Notes: generated by a model not told the origin, from the letters alone. 44,439 nucleotides of DNA from Candidatus Woesearchaeota archaeon (GCA_016214025.1 JACRPH010000047.1:1-44439); one strand, 5' to 3'. Positions 1-8,256 are shown, counted from the stretch's first letter. Program-made: numbers and translations.

Positions 1-42
1 ACTGTGATGCGACGATAGCGTTTCCACTATTGGTGGCGGGAA
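1..42 (+). repeat. Direct repeat, left copy (right copy 3696-3737)
   Basis: A 42-nt stretch identical at 38 of 42 positions, without gaps, to 3696-3737 on the same strand. It is coding in both places. The two copies bracket the GNAT/RiPP block. The pattern fits either insertion at the 3' end of a gene with duplication of that end, or recombination between paralogues. Confidence 0.75.
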
Positions 43-56
43 CGTTGATAGAATAA
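1..56 (+). CDS. C-terminal end of a gene that begins before the window
   Basis: The first 56 bases read in one frame as CDATIAFPLLVAGTLIE followed by a TAA stop. The frame is supported by a second copy at 3696-3737, which encodes CDATLAFPLLVAGS. Two of the four base differences between the copies are silent, and a third and fourth together give an Ile/Leu exchange. I do not recognise the family. The rest of the gene lies outside the window, so its function cannot be judged. Confidence 0.5.
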   Translation, partial: CDATIAFPLLVAGTLIE

Positions 57-105
57 CTTTGGTCGTAGTCATATTAATAAAGAATTAAGTTTATTCTATT
101 GTAAT

Positions 106-651
106 ATGAAATTTGTCAAATTAAACCATCCAGATTCGCAGGAATTTAGAGAAGCATGGGAGATATATGAATCTTCTTTTCCATTGGATGAAAGAAGAGC
201 ATTAGGATTACAAAAAGAATTAATTAAAAATAAACTGTATCATTTTTTCATAGCATTAAAAAATAAAGTTTTAGTTGCAATAATTACTGATTGGGATCTT
301 GGAAATTTTTTGTTTGTAGAGCATTTAGCAGTTAAAGAAGAATTCAGGGGAAAAGGAATCGGAACAAAATTACTTAAAGAATACACCTCAAAAAACAAAC
401 AAAAAATGGTATTAGAAGTTGAAAGACCAGATAATGAGCTGGCTCGTAAAAGGATAAGATTTTATGAGAGAATTGGATTTAAACTAAATACGTTTGATTA
501 TCTCCAGCCATCTCTTGGAAAAGACAAAAATCCAGTTCCCCTGTTTTTAATGACCTATCCGGATAAGATAAATAATTCTGAGTTCTCTTCAACAAGAAAA
601 AAAATACATACTATTGTTCATGGATTAAAAAATCCTCTTTTAAGCAGCTAA
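106..651 (+). CDS. GNAT-family N-acetyltransferase
   Basis: A 181-residue protein with the GNAT core. The acetyl-CoA pyrophosphate-binding loop is visible at about residues 76-90 (VKEEFRGKGIGTKLL, the R/Q-x-x-G-x-G/A signature), followed by an [ER]-rich strand and the late helix RIRFYERIGF that is typical of the fold's C-terminal half. The family transfers an acetyl group from acetyl-CoA to amines; the substrate cannot be told from sequence. It lies alone on the plus strand, opposite the radical SAM operon. It could be a tailoring or resistance enzyme of that block, but nothing shows this directly. Confidence 0.85.
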   Translation: MKFVKLNHPDSQEFREAWEIYESSFPLDERRALGLQKELIKNKLYHFFIALKNKVLVAIITDWDLGNFLFVEHLAVKEEFRGKGIGTKLLKEYTSKNKQKMVLEVERPDNELARKRIRFYERIGFKLNTFDYLQPSLGKDKNPVPLFLMTYPDKINNSEFSSTRKKIHTIVHGLKNPLLSS

Positions 652-736
652 GTTAATTAAATCTCTTTTCAAGACATAGCTACTGCTGCAGACCTGCTGA
701 ATTTAAGCAAAAATAGATTATTAATCAGAAATTATC

Positions 737-2008
737 TTAAGATAGAATTTTTCCTAAATTATACTGAGCAATTCCTTTTCTAATTATACAAAGATCTTGA
801 CCTGTTATTCTAGTAGTTGGACAATCTCCAGCACAATGATATTTCACAAAACATTGATTACACTTTTCCGGTAAAGTAGTAGTTAATTCCGCTATTTTAG
901 CAACGCCTCTTTCATCATACCGAAAAACTCCTTGTTCAAATCTACCGTAATTATAGATAGTACCTTCAGCATCCCCCTCACAAGCAGTAACAATACCCTT
1001 AGTAGTAACCACAAAAGAAGGGCGGGCTAAAGAATTGCAATACGTGGAAATCACCCTATCAGTATTATCTGAAGAACAAGTAACTTTAATCCCAAGTTCA
1101 GTCCCTTTCTCTTTAGCAGCAAGATAATTCACTAAAAACAACTCTTGCGAGGGAGGAGAAGCCAGATGCATCTCTCTTGCCCGACCGACTGGGAAACAAG
1201 GCTCAAAAACTACATCTGCTTTGTTTCCTAACTCATCATCAAAAAAACTGATAATTTCTTCCATCCTTCGAACATTATAATCTGTAACCGTAACTCTTAC
1301 TGCAAAAGAATTAGAGTGAGAAGCAAAGTATCTTCCAGAGTCAATAACATCCGGGAAACTTTTTTTTCCATCACGTGTAGGCCTATGTTTATTCTGGATG
1401 TCTTCAGGACCATCAAGAGATAGATTAATATTCCCAAAATGTTCTACCAAGTATTTTCTCTCCAACTCATTATAATAGCCATTAGTAGTTATACTTAACC
1501 GAAAGGGTAAATTATGCTTCTTTCCTGCTTCATTTATCTTTTTAACACTACTCCTAAACAAAGGCCAATTTATTGTTGGCTCACCTCCAGCAACAAAAGA
1601 GACAATTACACTTTTGCAATTTCTCTCTACACTTGTTCTAAAAGCGTATTCTACTGCTGTTTCTAGAAGTTCTGGATTCATTGATTCTTTTCTTCCCGCT
1701 TCAGCATGACAATAAATACAGCTGAGAGTACAATCTCTGGTTAATTCCAGAGAAAGATGTAAATCAGAATTATCAACGGGTGGTTCCGGTACGATCTTTC
1801 TCTTAAGTCCTTCCAAAAGAGATTTTTTTAGGTAGTTAATATCATCACAATCAGAATCAAAACCGCTCTGACTGATGAGTTCCGCTAAACCATCTGAAAT
1901 CAAAAAAAGTTTTCGAAGCAGAGGAGCATAAAGCATAGTATTACTCCTAGAGGTAGGGATAAAGAAAAGTTCTCCTCCTTCGAAGGTTACCATCTTTGGT
2001 GTTCTCAT
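737..2008 (-). CDS. Radical SAM/SPASM peptide maturase
   Basis: A 423-residue radical SAM enzyme. The [4Fe-4S] motif is C93-x3-C97-x2-C100 (DCTLSCIYC), followed by the SAM-binding GGEP at 141-144. The C-terminal third has a cysteine-rich SPASM domain (TYCNS, TACEG, CNQCFVKYHC, AGDCP, DLC) of the kind that holds auxiliary clusters in sactipeptide and ranthipeptide synthases and in anaerobic sulfatase maturases. The first 75 residues precede the radical SAM core and may be a peptide-binding region, though no clear RRE/PqqD signature is visible. Its ATG lies 1 nt after the stop of the small Cys-rich gene 2010-2207, so the two are almost certainly co-translated. The likely job is post-translational modification of that peptide. 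Confidence 0.85.
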   Translation of the reverse strand: MRTPKMVTFEGGELFFIPTSRSNTMLYAPLLRKLFLISDGLAELISQSGFDSDCDDINYLKKSLLEGLKRKIVPEPPVDNSDLHLSLELTRDCTLSCIYCHAEAGRKESMNPELLETAVEYAFRTSVERNCKSVIVSFVAGGEPTINWPLFRSSVKKINEAGKKHNLPFRLSITTNGYYNELERKYLVEHFGNINLSLDGPEDIQNKHRPTRDGKKSFPDVIDSGRYFASHSNSFAVRVTVTDYNVRRMEEIISFFDDELGNKADVVFEPCFPVGRAREMHLASPPSQELFLVNYLAAKEKGTELGIKVTCSSDNTDRVISTYCNSLARPSFVVTTKGIVTACEGDAEGTIYNYGRFEQGVFRYDERGVAKIAELTTTLPEKCNQCFVKYHCAGDCPTTRITGQDLCIIRKGIAQYNLGKILS

Positions 2009-2009
2009 T

Positions 2010-2207
2010 TCAAAAGATGATACAATTGCTTCGATCGTAGTTTACGCAATTACATCCGTACCTTCCACAACCCCTTTCTGTTTCTAAATACCCTAGATTA
2101 ACCTCGCCAAGAATTCTTCTAGGTACGCTGTCTCTGTTTAGAGAAGATTCAACTCTCACTAAGGTGCTAGATTCACTCACTTTCTCTTCCAACATTAGTT
2201 TGCACAT
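2010..2207 (-). CDS. Candidate RiPP precursor peptide, Cys-rich C-terminus
   Basis: A 65-residue protein preceded by a strong GGAGG site about 9 nt before its ATG. The first ~45 residues are charged and cysteine-free apart from C2. The last 20 carry four cysteines, C47, C52, C54 and C62, in GCGRYGCNCVNYDRSNC followed by IIF. A leader plus a short Cys-rich tail directly before a SPASM maturase is the standard layout of ranthipeptide/sactipeptide precursors. The family is not recognised, and the precursor role is inferred from composition and position. A stand-alone small zinc-binding protein is the main alternative. Confidence 0.6.
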   Translation of the reverse strand: MCKLMLEEKVSESSTLVRVESSLNRDSVPRRILGEVNLGYLETERGCGRYGCNCVNYDRSNCIIF

Positions 2208-2240
2208 TTTCAGTTTCCTCCGTTATTTTAATTTTTTGTT

Positions 2241-2507
2241 TTAGTACTGCTCCGTTAATTCTCTGTGGATATTATACCCACACGAAGTTTTATTATACAA
2301 TTTTTCATCAAATCTGTCTTTTTCTTTCAGAGAACAGGCGATAACCGGATAACCCTCATCATTATATCTTCTAACCGCATATCCGCATAACACCTCTGAT
2401 CGGCCATCAGGATAAATGACTGCAATTATATCTCCTGAGTCTACATCATATGAATCTGGGATGTGACATCTAATCTCTCTTTGGAAAATATTATTCTCTC
2501 TTGGCAT
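2241..2507 (-). CDS. Small protein of unknown function in the RiPP operon
   Basis: An 88-residue protein with a likely beta-rich fold: alternating hydrophobics and several Asp-Gly turns (VDSGDIIAVIYPDGRSEVL). It contains four scattered cysteines at about residues 14, 41, 53 and 76. No family is recognised. It lies 13 nt after the 68-residue gene and 33 nt before the candidate precursor, on the same strand. It may be an accessory binding protein for the peptide or a second substrate. A weak purine-rich stretch precedes the ATG. Confidence 0.6.
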   Translation of the reverse strand: MPRENNIFQREIRCHIPDSYDVDSGDIIAVIYPDGRSEVLCGYAVRRYNDEGYPVIACSLKEKDRFDEKLYNKTSCGYNIHRELTEQY

Positions 2508-2519
2508 CTTGTATCCCTT

Positions 2520-2726
2520 TTATTTTTCAGTGTTTTTCTGGCTTTGTGTCCTATAATCAGAAGCATCTTTCAACGAACTCAGCATTGCGTTATATAACCC
2601 TCTGCCAAATCTTTCACCTGCTCTAGTTCTATCTCTTTCCTGCTGCAATCTTTCATTCATCATTTCATTTCTCTTTGATAATGAGTACATCCCAAACATT
2701 TGCTCAACAATTGTTCTTCTTTCCAT
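2520..2726 (-). CDS. Small charged helical protein, first gene of the RiPP operon
   Basis: A 68-residue, Arg/Glu-rich protein predicted to be mostly helical (SKRNEMMNERLQQERDRTRAGERFGRG). A TTATTATA box lies about 30 nt before the ATG, matching the leaderless promoters elsewhere in the window, so this is probably the first gene of the 2726-737 transcript. No family is recognised. It has no cysteines, so it is an unlikely substrate for the maturase. Confidence 0.55.
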   Translation of the reverse strand: MERRTIVEQMFGMYSLSKRNEMMNERLQQERDRTRAGERFGRGLYNAMLSSLKDASDYRTQSQKNTEK

Positions 2727-2816
2727 GCTTTCAACATTAACCAGAATCTATAATAATTCTTGGTTTAATCAAAATCAACCAAAAAGTTTAAGTGTATGTC
2801 CGTTTTACTTAAGTTT

Positions 2817-3644
2817 ATGCTTAAACCACTCGAGATGAAAAGTAAAGAGAAGATAATCAGTATCTTAGCTAATAAATATCCTTTAAGCATCATGCAAATC
2901 CATAATTCTTTGGGTGTTGATAACCTTTCTTATCAAGCAACATTTAAAAATGTCAAGGAGCTGGTTACAGATGGGATTCTACAAGAGGATCAGGCAAAAT
3001 ATAAATTAAGCTTATCTTGGATAATTGAACGGAAGAAGTTTTTTGAAAGATTAGAATTATATTACAACAAAACAAACCATTCTCTGCACTCGAAAGTATT
3101 TTCAAACAGGGAAACTTCTATTTATGAATTTGATAGCTTAGTCGAAAGCGATTTATTCTGGTGCGAGATTTTGATTAAAGGCGCATCAATAAGCAGAAAT
3201 CTGGTCACAACGTGGGAGGGCTCCCATGCGTGGGGGATAATCGGTAATTTGGAAAACGAAGATCGTCTTTTGAATAATTTGGCAAAATATAAAGTCAAAT
3301 CATATTTAAAAATCACCAGAAATACTTATTTGGACAAAATGTCAAATGAATATTATTCGCATAAAAATTGCTTTTCAAAAATTATTCCTGCGCCTAATAA
3401 CATTAATTATTATGGCACTTCTGGTCCGTTTTTGCTCAAGGTTTCAGTTCCAAAAGAATTAGCTGAGCAATTGGATGATTTATATCGAAAAGCAAAATCA
3501 TACGAAGACTTTAATCCGATCCAATTTATGAAAATAATCAATGGAAAACAAAAAATAAATTTGGAGTTGATTAATAATTATTTTCTTGCTGAAACGATTG
3601 CTAATAAGATTATCTCCGATATTAAAGAAAACGGTAAAGACTGA
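2817..3644 (+). CDS. Winged-helix transcriptional regulator with C-terminal ligand-like domain
   Basis: About 275 residues. The N-terminal ~65 residues look like a winged helix: KEKIISILANKYPLSIMQIHNSLGV, then a recognition-like helix, then ELVTDGILQEDQAKYKLS as wing. The rest is not recognised. The ATG at 2817 was preferred over an in-frame ATG at 2796 because a TTTAAG box near 2786 lies about 31 nt upstream, the usual leaderless spacing here. The gene diverges from the RiPP operon and shares its ~70-nt promoter region, so it may regulate that operon. A run of eight T follows the stop. Confidence 0.65.
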   Translation: MLKPLEMKSKEKIISILANKYPLSIMQIHNSLGVDNLSYQATFKNVKELVTDGILQEDQAKYKLSLSWIIERKKFFERLELYYNKTNHSLHSKVFSNRETSIYEFDSLVESDLFWCEILIKGASISRNLVTTWEGSHAWGIIGNLENEDRLLNNLAKYKVKSYLKITRNTYLDKMSNEYYSHKNCFSKIIPAPNNINYYGTSGPFLLKVSVPKELAEQLDDLYRKAKSYEDFNPIQFMKIINGKQKINLELINNYFLAETIANKIISDIKENGKD

Positions 3645-3649
3645 AAAAG

Positions 3650-3657
3650 TTTTTTTT
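3650..3657 (+). terminator. T-tract terminator
   Basis: Eight consecutive T residues begin 6 nt after the TGA of the winged-helix gene. Archaeal intrinsic termination needs only a T-rich tract, so this is a plausible end for that transcript. Confidence 0.45.
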
Positions 3658-3784
3658 GAGTAAAGTGAAAGTGAATGCTCCGCAGGTGAAGATATACTGC
3701 GATGCGACGCTCGCTTTTCCACTATTGGTGGCGGGAAGTTTTGCAGTAGAAGAGGATGCGAATAATACCGAGAAGCAAAATTAG
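3656..3784 (+). pseudogene. Gene fragment or 42-residue ORF carrying the CDATxAFPLLVAG motif
   Basis: The frame reads from TTG 3656 through KIYCDATLAFPLLVAGSF to the TAG at 3782-3784. No ATG exists in this frame. The central 14 residues match the gene end at the window's left edge. I read it as the displaced 3' end of a gene or a worn paralogue. A small intact protein with a TTG start is the alternative. The final 14 residues (EEDANNTEKQN tail) have no counterpart in the left copy. Confidence 0.4.
3696..3737 (+). repeat. Direct repeat, right copy (left copy 1-42)
   Basis: Identical at 38 of 42 positions to 1-42, in the same orientation. It contains a short dyad, CCAC-N5-GTGG, at the 3' side of the coding motif. 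Together with the left copy it delimits 3.65 kb holding the GNAT, radical SAM and regulator genes. Confidence 0.75.
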
Positions 3785-3809
3785 TGAAAGACGATAACCT
3801 CTACTCCGG

Positions 3810-5051
3810 CTACGGGGGCAGCAGCACATGATTAAACTTCCCTTTTTCCCCAACTTTCATGCATTTCATTCCTCGGCTGCATAACGAAGAGCAAGAAAAC
3901 CCGCCGATTACATATTTGGGATCGTACAGCAGCTTAGCTACTACTTCTTTCAGCGCATAGGCATCTTTATATTCAACAATAGAGAGCAATTGGGCTTCAT
4001 TAAACCTAAGGTCAGAAAAGAATTTATGGCAGTAGGCCATCTCTGTCGCTTTGTATTTATCATATAATTCCCATTCCTGGTGCAGCCGGGCATCATACTT
4101 ACGCACGATACCCATATACAGCCGCATGGGGTGCGTCATTCTCTCATCAATATCAGTGACTTCCCACAGTCCGTGCTTCTCAAACGCAAATTTCTTGAAT
4201 GCCAATTGCAGCATCGAGCGAACACTTCTAGCTCCTTTCTGGCCGCATAACTCCAGCACCTGCAAAAAAGCATCATAAGTGGCTTTAGAGCATTTTTTGA
4301 ATAGCATCTCAATGGGGCTTAGCGGTTCTGATGCTTCTCTGCTTCGGCGTTTCTTTTTCTGGCCCTTTTGCAGGAACATCTTGGTGCTGTTTAGGATGAA
4401 CAGATTCTTAAAACACTCAAAAATTCTCTTTTCCTCATTGAAACAGCCTATACTTTGGATATTGTGGATGCGGTCGGCTAATTTTATTTGAATTGCTTTT
4501 TCTTTTAGCTCGCTATCCGTGCAGTTGAAGATGGTAGAAATAGAGCGATAATAGAAGTGCCGCTTGTGCCGCGTCAGCATTCCTAATAGTTTAAGCACGT
4601 CATCGGTTTCAGTCAAGGGCAGCTGGTGCTGATCACAGAATAAAGTGAGTTCTTTTTTCAGCAGGCCGAATTGCTCTTCTTCATAATCATCCATTAATTT
4701 TACATCCGTAGCATTTTTCTTTAGAAGGTTATTCTGGTGCCGGAATAAGTCCACTTTCTCTTCGATATAATCATGCATTAATGCTGTGCTTAAAAGGGTA
4801 ATATCTCTAACTCCTGCTTTCTTTAAGTCCCACACTACATTCAGGGGATGCACAAACGCATCTTTTCCATCTTTTCTTTTAGGCAGACGTTGATATCCTG
4901 CTTTAACTTTAGCATAAATATGAGACAAGAACAGGGACTGTTTAGAATCAGCTAATTCTTTCTCCAGCGTAACTGCCTCTTCGGGCTTCCAGTGCTCTAT
5001 AACTTTGTAGGTCTTATGTTCAGGGCTTTCGTCCGGCAGGAAAGTGCGCAT
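3810..5051 (-). CDS. HD-domain phosphohydrolase related to the RelA/SpoT hydrolase fold
   Basis: A 413-residue protein. The metal-binding HD residues are visible: H68 in FVHPLNVV, H93-D94 in ALMHDYIEE, and D193 in KLADRIHNIQ. The order and context (HPL, then a helix, then HD with a following acidic pair, then LADRxHN) follow the SpoT/RelA/MESH1 hydrolase domain, so a (p)ppGpp-like or other nucleotide pyrophosphate substrate is plausible. The second half (about 215-413) is not recognised and ends in a Cys-containing tail (SCSSLCSRGMKC). It diverges from rpo11, with about 100 nt between the two genes. Whether it acts on alarmones is inference. Confidence 0.7.
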   Translation of the reverse strand: MRTFLPDESPEHKTYKVIEHWKPEEAVTLEKELADSKQSLFLSHIYAKVKAGYQRLPKRKDGKDAFVHPLNVVWDLKKAGVRDITLLSTALMHDYIEEKVDLFRHQNNLLKKNATDVKLMDDYEEEQFGLLKKELTLFCDQHQLPLTETDDVLKLLGMLTRHKRHFYYRSISTIFNCTDSELKEKAIQIKLADRIHNIQSIGCFNEEKRIFECFKNLFILNSTKMFLQKGQKKKRRSREASEPLSPIEMLFKKCSKATYDAFLQVLELCGQKGARSVRSMLQLAFKKFAFEKHGLWEVTDIDERMTHPMRLYMGIVRKYDARLHQEWELYDKYKATEMAYCHKFFSDLRFNEAQLLSIVEYKDAYALKEVVAKLLYDPKYVIGGFSCSSLCSRGMKCMKVGEKGKFNHVLLPP

Positions 5052-5118
5052 TTACGGTGGTGATTAATTGAACCTTTTAAGCTTTTTGCTCAGAAGTAGT
5101 AAAATCCACGGCGAAATG

Positions 5119-5126
5119 TTTATAAA
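5119..5126 (+). promoter_or_regulatory. TATA box of rpo11
   Basis: TTTATAAA begins 31 nt before the ATG of the Rpo11 gene, with no ribosome binding site between. This is the clearest example of the leaderless promoter layout seen throughout the window. Confidence 0.7.
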
Positions 5127-5149
5127 TCAGCCTCAAAGTTATCTTCAGC

Positions 5150-5419
5150 ATGGAATTCAAAGTTATTGAAGAAAGTAAAACCAAGCTGATATTTGAGCTT
5201 AAAGGAGAAACGCACACTTTCTGTAATGCCCTGAAACATGAGCTGGAAAGCGTTAAAGGGGTAGAGGTTGCAACTTACAGAATTGACCATCCTTTGATTG
5301 GCACTCCTCGGTTCCAAATAGAGACTAAAGGAATTGAGCCCAGGAAAGCTCTTAAAGAAGCTCTGGCGGCATTGAAGAAGAAGACTAAAGAGTTCCAGAA
5401 AGAGATAAGTGGCCTTTAA
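5150..5419 (+). CDS. rpo11: DNA-directed RNA polymerase subunit L (Rpo11)
   Basis: An 89-residue protein matching the archaeal Rpb11/RpoL subunit in length and sequence. It has the N-terminal strand-rich half and the HTFCNALKHEL helix (the alpha-like motif for Rpo3-Rpo11 dimerisation), then YRIDHPLIGTPRFQIETKG, then a long C-terminal helix. It forms the assembly platform of RNA polymerase with Rpo3. The leaderless start is fixed by the TTTATAAA box at 5119. The primase gene follows 40 nt downstream on the same strand. Confidence 0.93.
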   Translation: MEFKVIEESKTKLIFELKGETHTFCNALKHELESVKGVEVATYRIDHPLIGTPRFQIETKGIEPRKALKEALAALKKKTKEFQKEISGL

Positions 5420-5459
5420 GATAAAAAGTATTTTATACTTCCTCCCTTCTTGAATAAAT

Positions 5460-6977
5460 ATGCCCCTCGACAAAGGCACCTGCCTGCGATTCTACAAGCG
5501 TAAAGATATTCAGGAAGCTCTGGTAGAGCACGCTCAGGGTAAAGAATTCTCCGTCCGCTATAATGACAGCTTCGGCAAACGGCCCGATGCGCTGATGTAC
5601 CCCAAAGAAGTGCTGGAATTAGCGCTCAAAGGAGCTACTTCATTTCATTGCAGCGAAGAATTGTGGGACAATCCGTTAGAGTTGAGCACTGGCCTGTCTC
5701 CTAAAGAATTAGAAAAAATAAGAGTGGGCTGGGATTTAGTATTGGACATAGATTGCAAGTTCATTGATTACAGCAAAATCTGCGCCGATTTGATTGTCAA
5801 GCTGTTGCGAAATTGTGAAGTTAAAGACCTCTTCGTGAAATTTTCCGGAAATAAAGGTTTTCATATCGGAGTGCCATTTGAAGCGTTCCCTTCTACGGTA
5901 GGAACTATTGAGACTAAAACATTATTTCCCGAAGCGGCTAAGAAAATAGCGGCATATGTTAAAGAAAACATCAAAGAAGAATTAGGCAAAAAAATTCTGG
6001 CGTTTGAAAACAACGACTTTGGCAAAGTAAAAGAAAAAGTAGAATTGGAAGCAGGAGAGATTATCAGCTACCACAAAAACAGCTACGGTGATAAAGTAGC
6101 TAAGTTAAATGTGGACAAGTTCTTAGAAATTGATACGGTATTAATCTCTTCCCGGCATCTGTATCGCATGCCTTACAGCCTGCATGAGAAATCGGGGTTA
6201 GTTAGTTTACCGATTGATCCAGATAAAGTGATGGAGTTCCAACGGGAAATGGCGCACCCGGATAAAGTGCTTACACCAATGTTTATGTTCATGGACCGAG
6301 AGAAAGTTACTCCTGGAAACGCCAAGAGGCTATTAGTACAGGCATTGGATTTTGAAGTAAAAGTAACTCCTCCAGAACGGGAAAAGATTACTAATGCCGG
6401 TACTGATTTTGAAGGGGAAGAGATAATTATTCCTGCTCCCATAAAAGAAGAGTTCTTCCCGCCGTGTGTGAAGCTTCTGCTGAAAGGGATAGATGACGGC
6501 AAGAAAAGAGCGGTATTTTGCATGAGTAATTTCTTGGGGAAAGTGGGCTGGAGCAAGAAGGAAATCGAGCAGTTTTTAGTAGAATGGAATCAGGAGAAGA
6601 ATTCTGATAAGCTGCGCGATAATTATGTGATAAATCAATTACGTTATTTCAACCCCGGAGAAAAACTGCCGCCGAATTGCGATAATGATGCTTATTACCG
6701 AAGCATAGGAGTATGCAAGCCTGATTCGTTGTGTGCGCACATCAGGAATCCGGTGAATTACACTTTACTGCGCTGGAAAGACCATCTGAAAATACGCGAA
6801 GGGGAAGAGAAGCAGGAAAAGAAGGAAGAGAAGAGACGGAAGAAGGAAGAGACGGAAAGGATGAAAGAGGAAAAAGAGAAAGCAAAAGGAGAAAAAGTGA
6901 GAGAAGAGAATAATAAAGAAGGAGAAAAAGATAGTAAAACAGAAAGGAATGACAAACCGTCTGCGTTAACTATATAA
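5460..6977 (+). CDS. priS: DNA primase, fused catalytic (PriS) and Fe-S (PriL C-terminal) parts
   Basis: A 505-residue one-chain primase. The catalytic PriS part (about 1-300) has the metal-binding D96-x-D98 (LVLDIDCK) and the nucleotide-binding SGNKGFH at 129-135. Residues 330-440 match the PriL C-terminal domain that holds a [4Fe-4S] cluster, with C336 (FPPC), C407, C419 and C425 in the right order and spacing. The PriL N-terminal domain is missing, so one protein would replace the usual heterodimer, as in the monomeric primase of Nanoarchaeum equitans. Residues 445-505 are a Lys/Glu-rich low-complexity tail not expected in the family. Confidence 0.88.
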   Translation: MPLDKGTCLRFYKRKDIQEALVEHAQGKEFSVRYNDSFGKRPDALMYPKEVLELALKGATSFHCSEELWDNPLELSTGLSPKELEKIRVGWDLVLDIDCKFIDYSKICADLIVKLLRNCEVKDLFVKFSGNKGFHIGVPFEAFPSTVGTIETKTLFPEAAKKIAAYVKENIKEELGKKILAFENNDFGKVKEKVELEAGEIISYHKNSYGDKVAKLNVDKFLEIDTVLISSRHLYRMPYSLHEKSGLVSLPIDPDKVMEFQREMAHPDKVLTPMFMFMDREKVTPGNAKRLLVQALDFEVKVTPPEREKITNAGTDFEGEEIIIPAPIKEEFFPPCVKLLLKGIDDGKKRAVFCMSNFLGKVGWSKKEIEQFLVEWNQEKNSDKLRDNYVINQLRYFNPGEKLPPNCDNDAYYRSIGVCKPDSLCAHIRNPVNYTLLRWKDHLKIREGEEKQEKKEEKRRKKEETERMKEEKEKAKGEKVREENNKEGEKDSKTERNDKPSALTI

Positions 6978-7011
6978 ACCAATACATATTTCCTAGTTTT
7001 GTGGTGATAAG

Positions 7012-8256
7012 ATGGTTGAATTAGCGGTATTGGATAATTTCTTAGCAGCATTAGCTTTAGGAGCACTTATCGGGCTGGAACGCGAGTACGCCCGCTACAA
7101 GAGCCGGGGGCATGATTACGCTGGAATACGTACTTTTCCATTAATCTCTTTGTTTGGAGCACTGGCAGCTTATCTGGGACAAACTATCTCTCCATGGATA
7201 CTGTTAATAAGCATCTTTCTGATGGGGGGATTGATAGTAATGGCTTATTTTGCCACCAGCGAGCATACCCGGAAACATACCGGAGTAACTTCAGAAGTGG
7301 CCGGTTTTTTGGCGTTCTTTATTGGGATGCTCTGTTTTTACGGTGAAATAACTTTAGCGGTAATTCTAACTATTATCATTACTGTAATTCTATACTCTCG
7401 TTCTCTCTTGCATCATTTTGCCGAGAAGATAAAAAAACAAGAGATGGCCGATACATTAAAATTTGGAGTAATTGCGTTTGTTATTCTTCCGCTGCTCCCA
7501 AATCAGGGATACGGTCCGTATGAAATATTTAATCCATATATTATCTGGCTGATGGTAGTATTCATCTCAGGTATTGGCTTTGTAGGTTATGTGGCCATGA
7601 AATGGTTTGGGGAGAAAGGAGTAGTATTAGCTGGGGTCCTGGGAGGATTGATAAGCAGCACTGCAGTTACCTCTAGTTTTGCGGCGAGGAGCAAGAAGGA
7701 AGTTAAGCTGTTTAGGATTCTGGCATTAGGGGTGGTTTTAGCTAATGGAATTATGCTCATACGTATTTTAGTAGTAGTGTTTGCCATAAATAGAGAGCTG
7801 TGGGTTAAGTTGCTGTTGCCGGTAATCATATTAATTTTATTAGTGGCTGGATTTGGGTACATTTTATGGCGAAAGACTAAAGATGTTAAAGGAAAAGTAG
7901 AGTTAACCTCTCCGTTTACTTTAGGCCCGGCATTAAAATTTGGAGCGTTTTTTGCAGTTATTTTGGCCTTAGTTAAACTCGCTGACGTGTATCTTTCATC
8001 TAATGGTGTTTATATTGTTAGCCTGATTTCCGGTTTTGCCGATGTGGATGCGATAACTTTGTCTTTATCACAATTATCTAAAACTACCTTAGGTTTGGAT
8101 ACGGCAGTTAACGGAATTCTTATTGCCGCTTTGACCAATATTAGTGTAAAAGGAGGGATCGCTTATTTCTTCGGTGGAAGGGACTTTGGCAGAATTGTGG
8201 CTGCATTTTACGCAGTGCTGATTGTGATTGGAGTGGGGCTGATATTGGTGTTGTAG
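7012..8256 (+). CDS. MgtC/SapB-type membrane protein with DUF4010
   Basis: A 414-residue, strongly hydrophobic protein with about ten to twelve membrane segments. The first ~140 residues match the MgtC/SapB domain (ALGALIGLEREYARYKSRG, then AGIRTFPLISLFGAL). The remainder corresponds to DUF4010, commonly joined to it (VVLAGVLGGLISSTAVTSSFA; GFADVDAITLSLSQL). A GGTGATAAG site lies just before the ATG, and a TATATAAA box is 40 nt upstream, so this gene has a leader. MgtC proteins act in magnesium homeostasis; transport itself is unproven. A MgtA-like ATPase lies about 10 kb away. Confidence 0.85.
   Translation: MVELAVLDNFLAALALGALIGLEREYARYKSRGHDYAGIRTFPLISLFGALAAYLGQTISPWILLISIFLMGGLIVMAYFATSEHTRKHTGVTSEVAGFLAFFIGMLCFYGEITLAVILTIIITVILYSRSLLHHFAEKIKKQEMADTLKFGVIAFVILPLLPNQGYGPYEIFNPYIIWLMVVFISGIGFVGYVAMKWFGEKGVVLAGVLGGLISSTAVTSSFAARSKKEVKLFRILALGVVLANGIMLIRILVVVFAINRELWVKLLLPVIILILLVAGFGYILWRKTKDVKGKVELTSPFTLGPALKFGAFFAVILALVKLADVYLSSNGVYIVSLISGFADVDAITLSLSQLSKTTLGLDTAVNGILIAALTNISVKGGIAYFFGGRDFGRIVAAFYAVLIVIGVGLILVL

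Noticed and set aside
6758-7066. Minus-strand frame opposite the primase tail
   Set aside because: It is the mirror of a Lys/Glu-rich low-complexity stretch and reads as Ser/Phe-rich noise.
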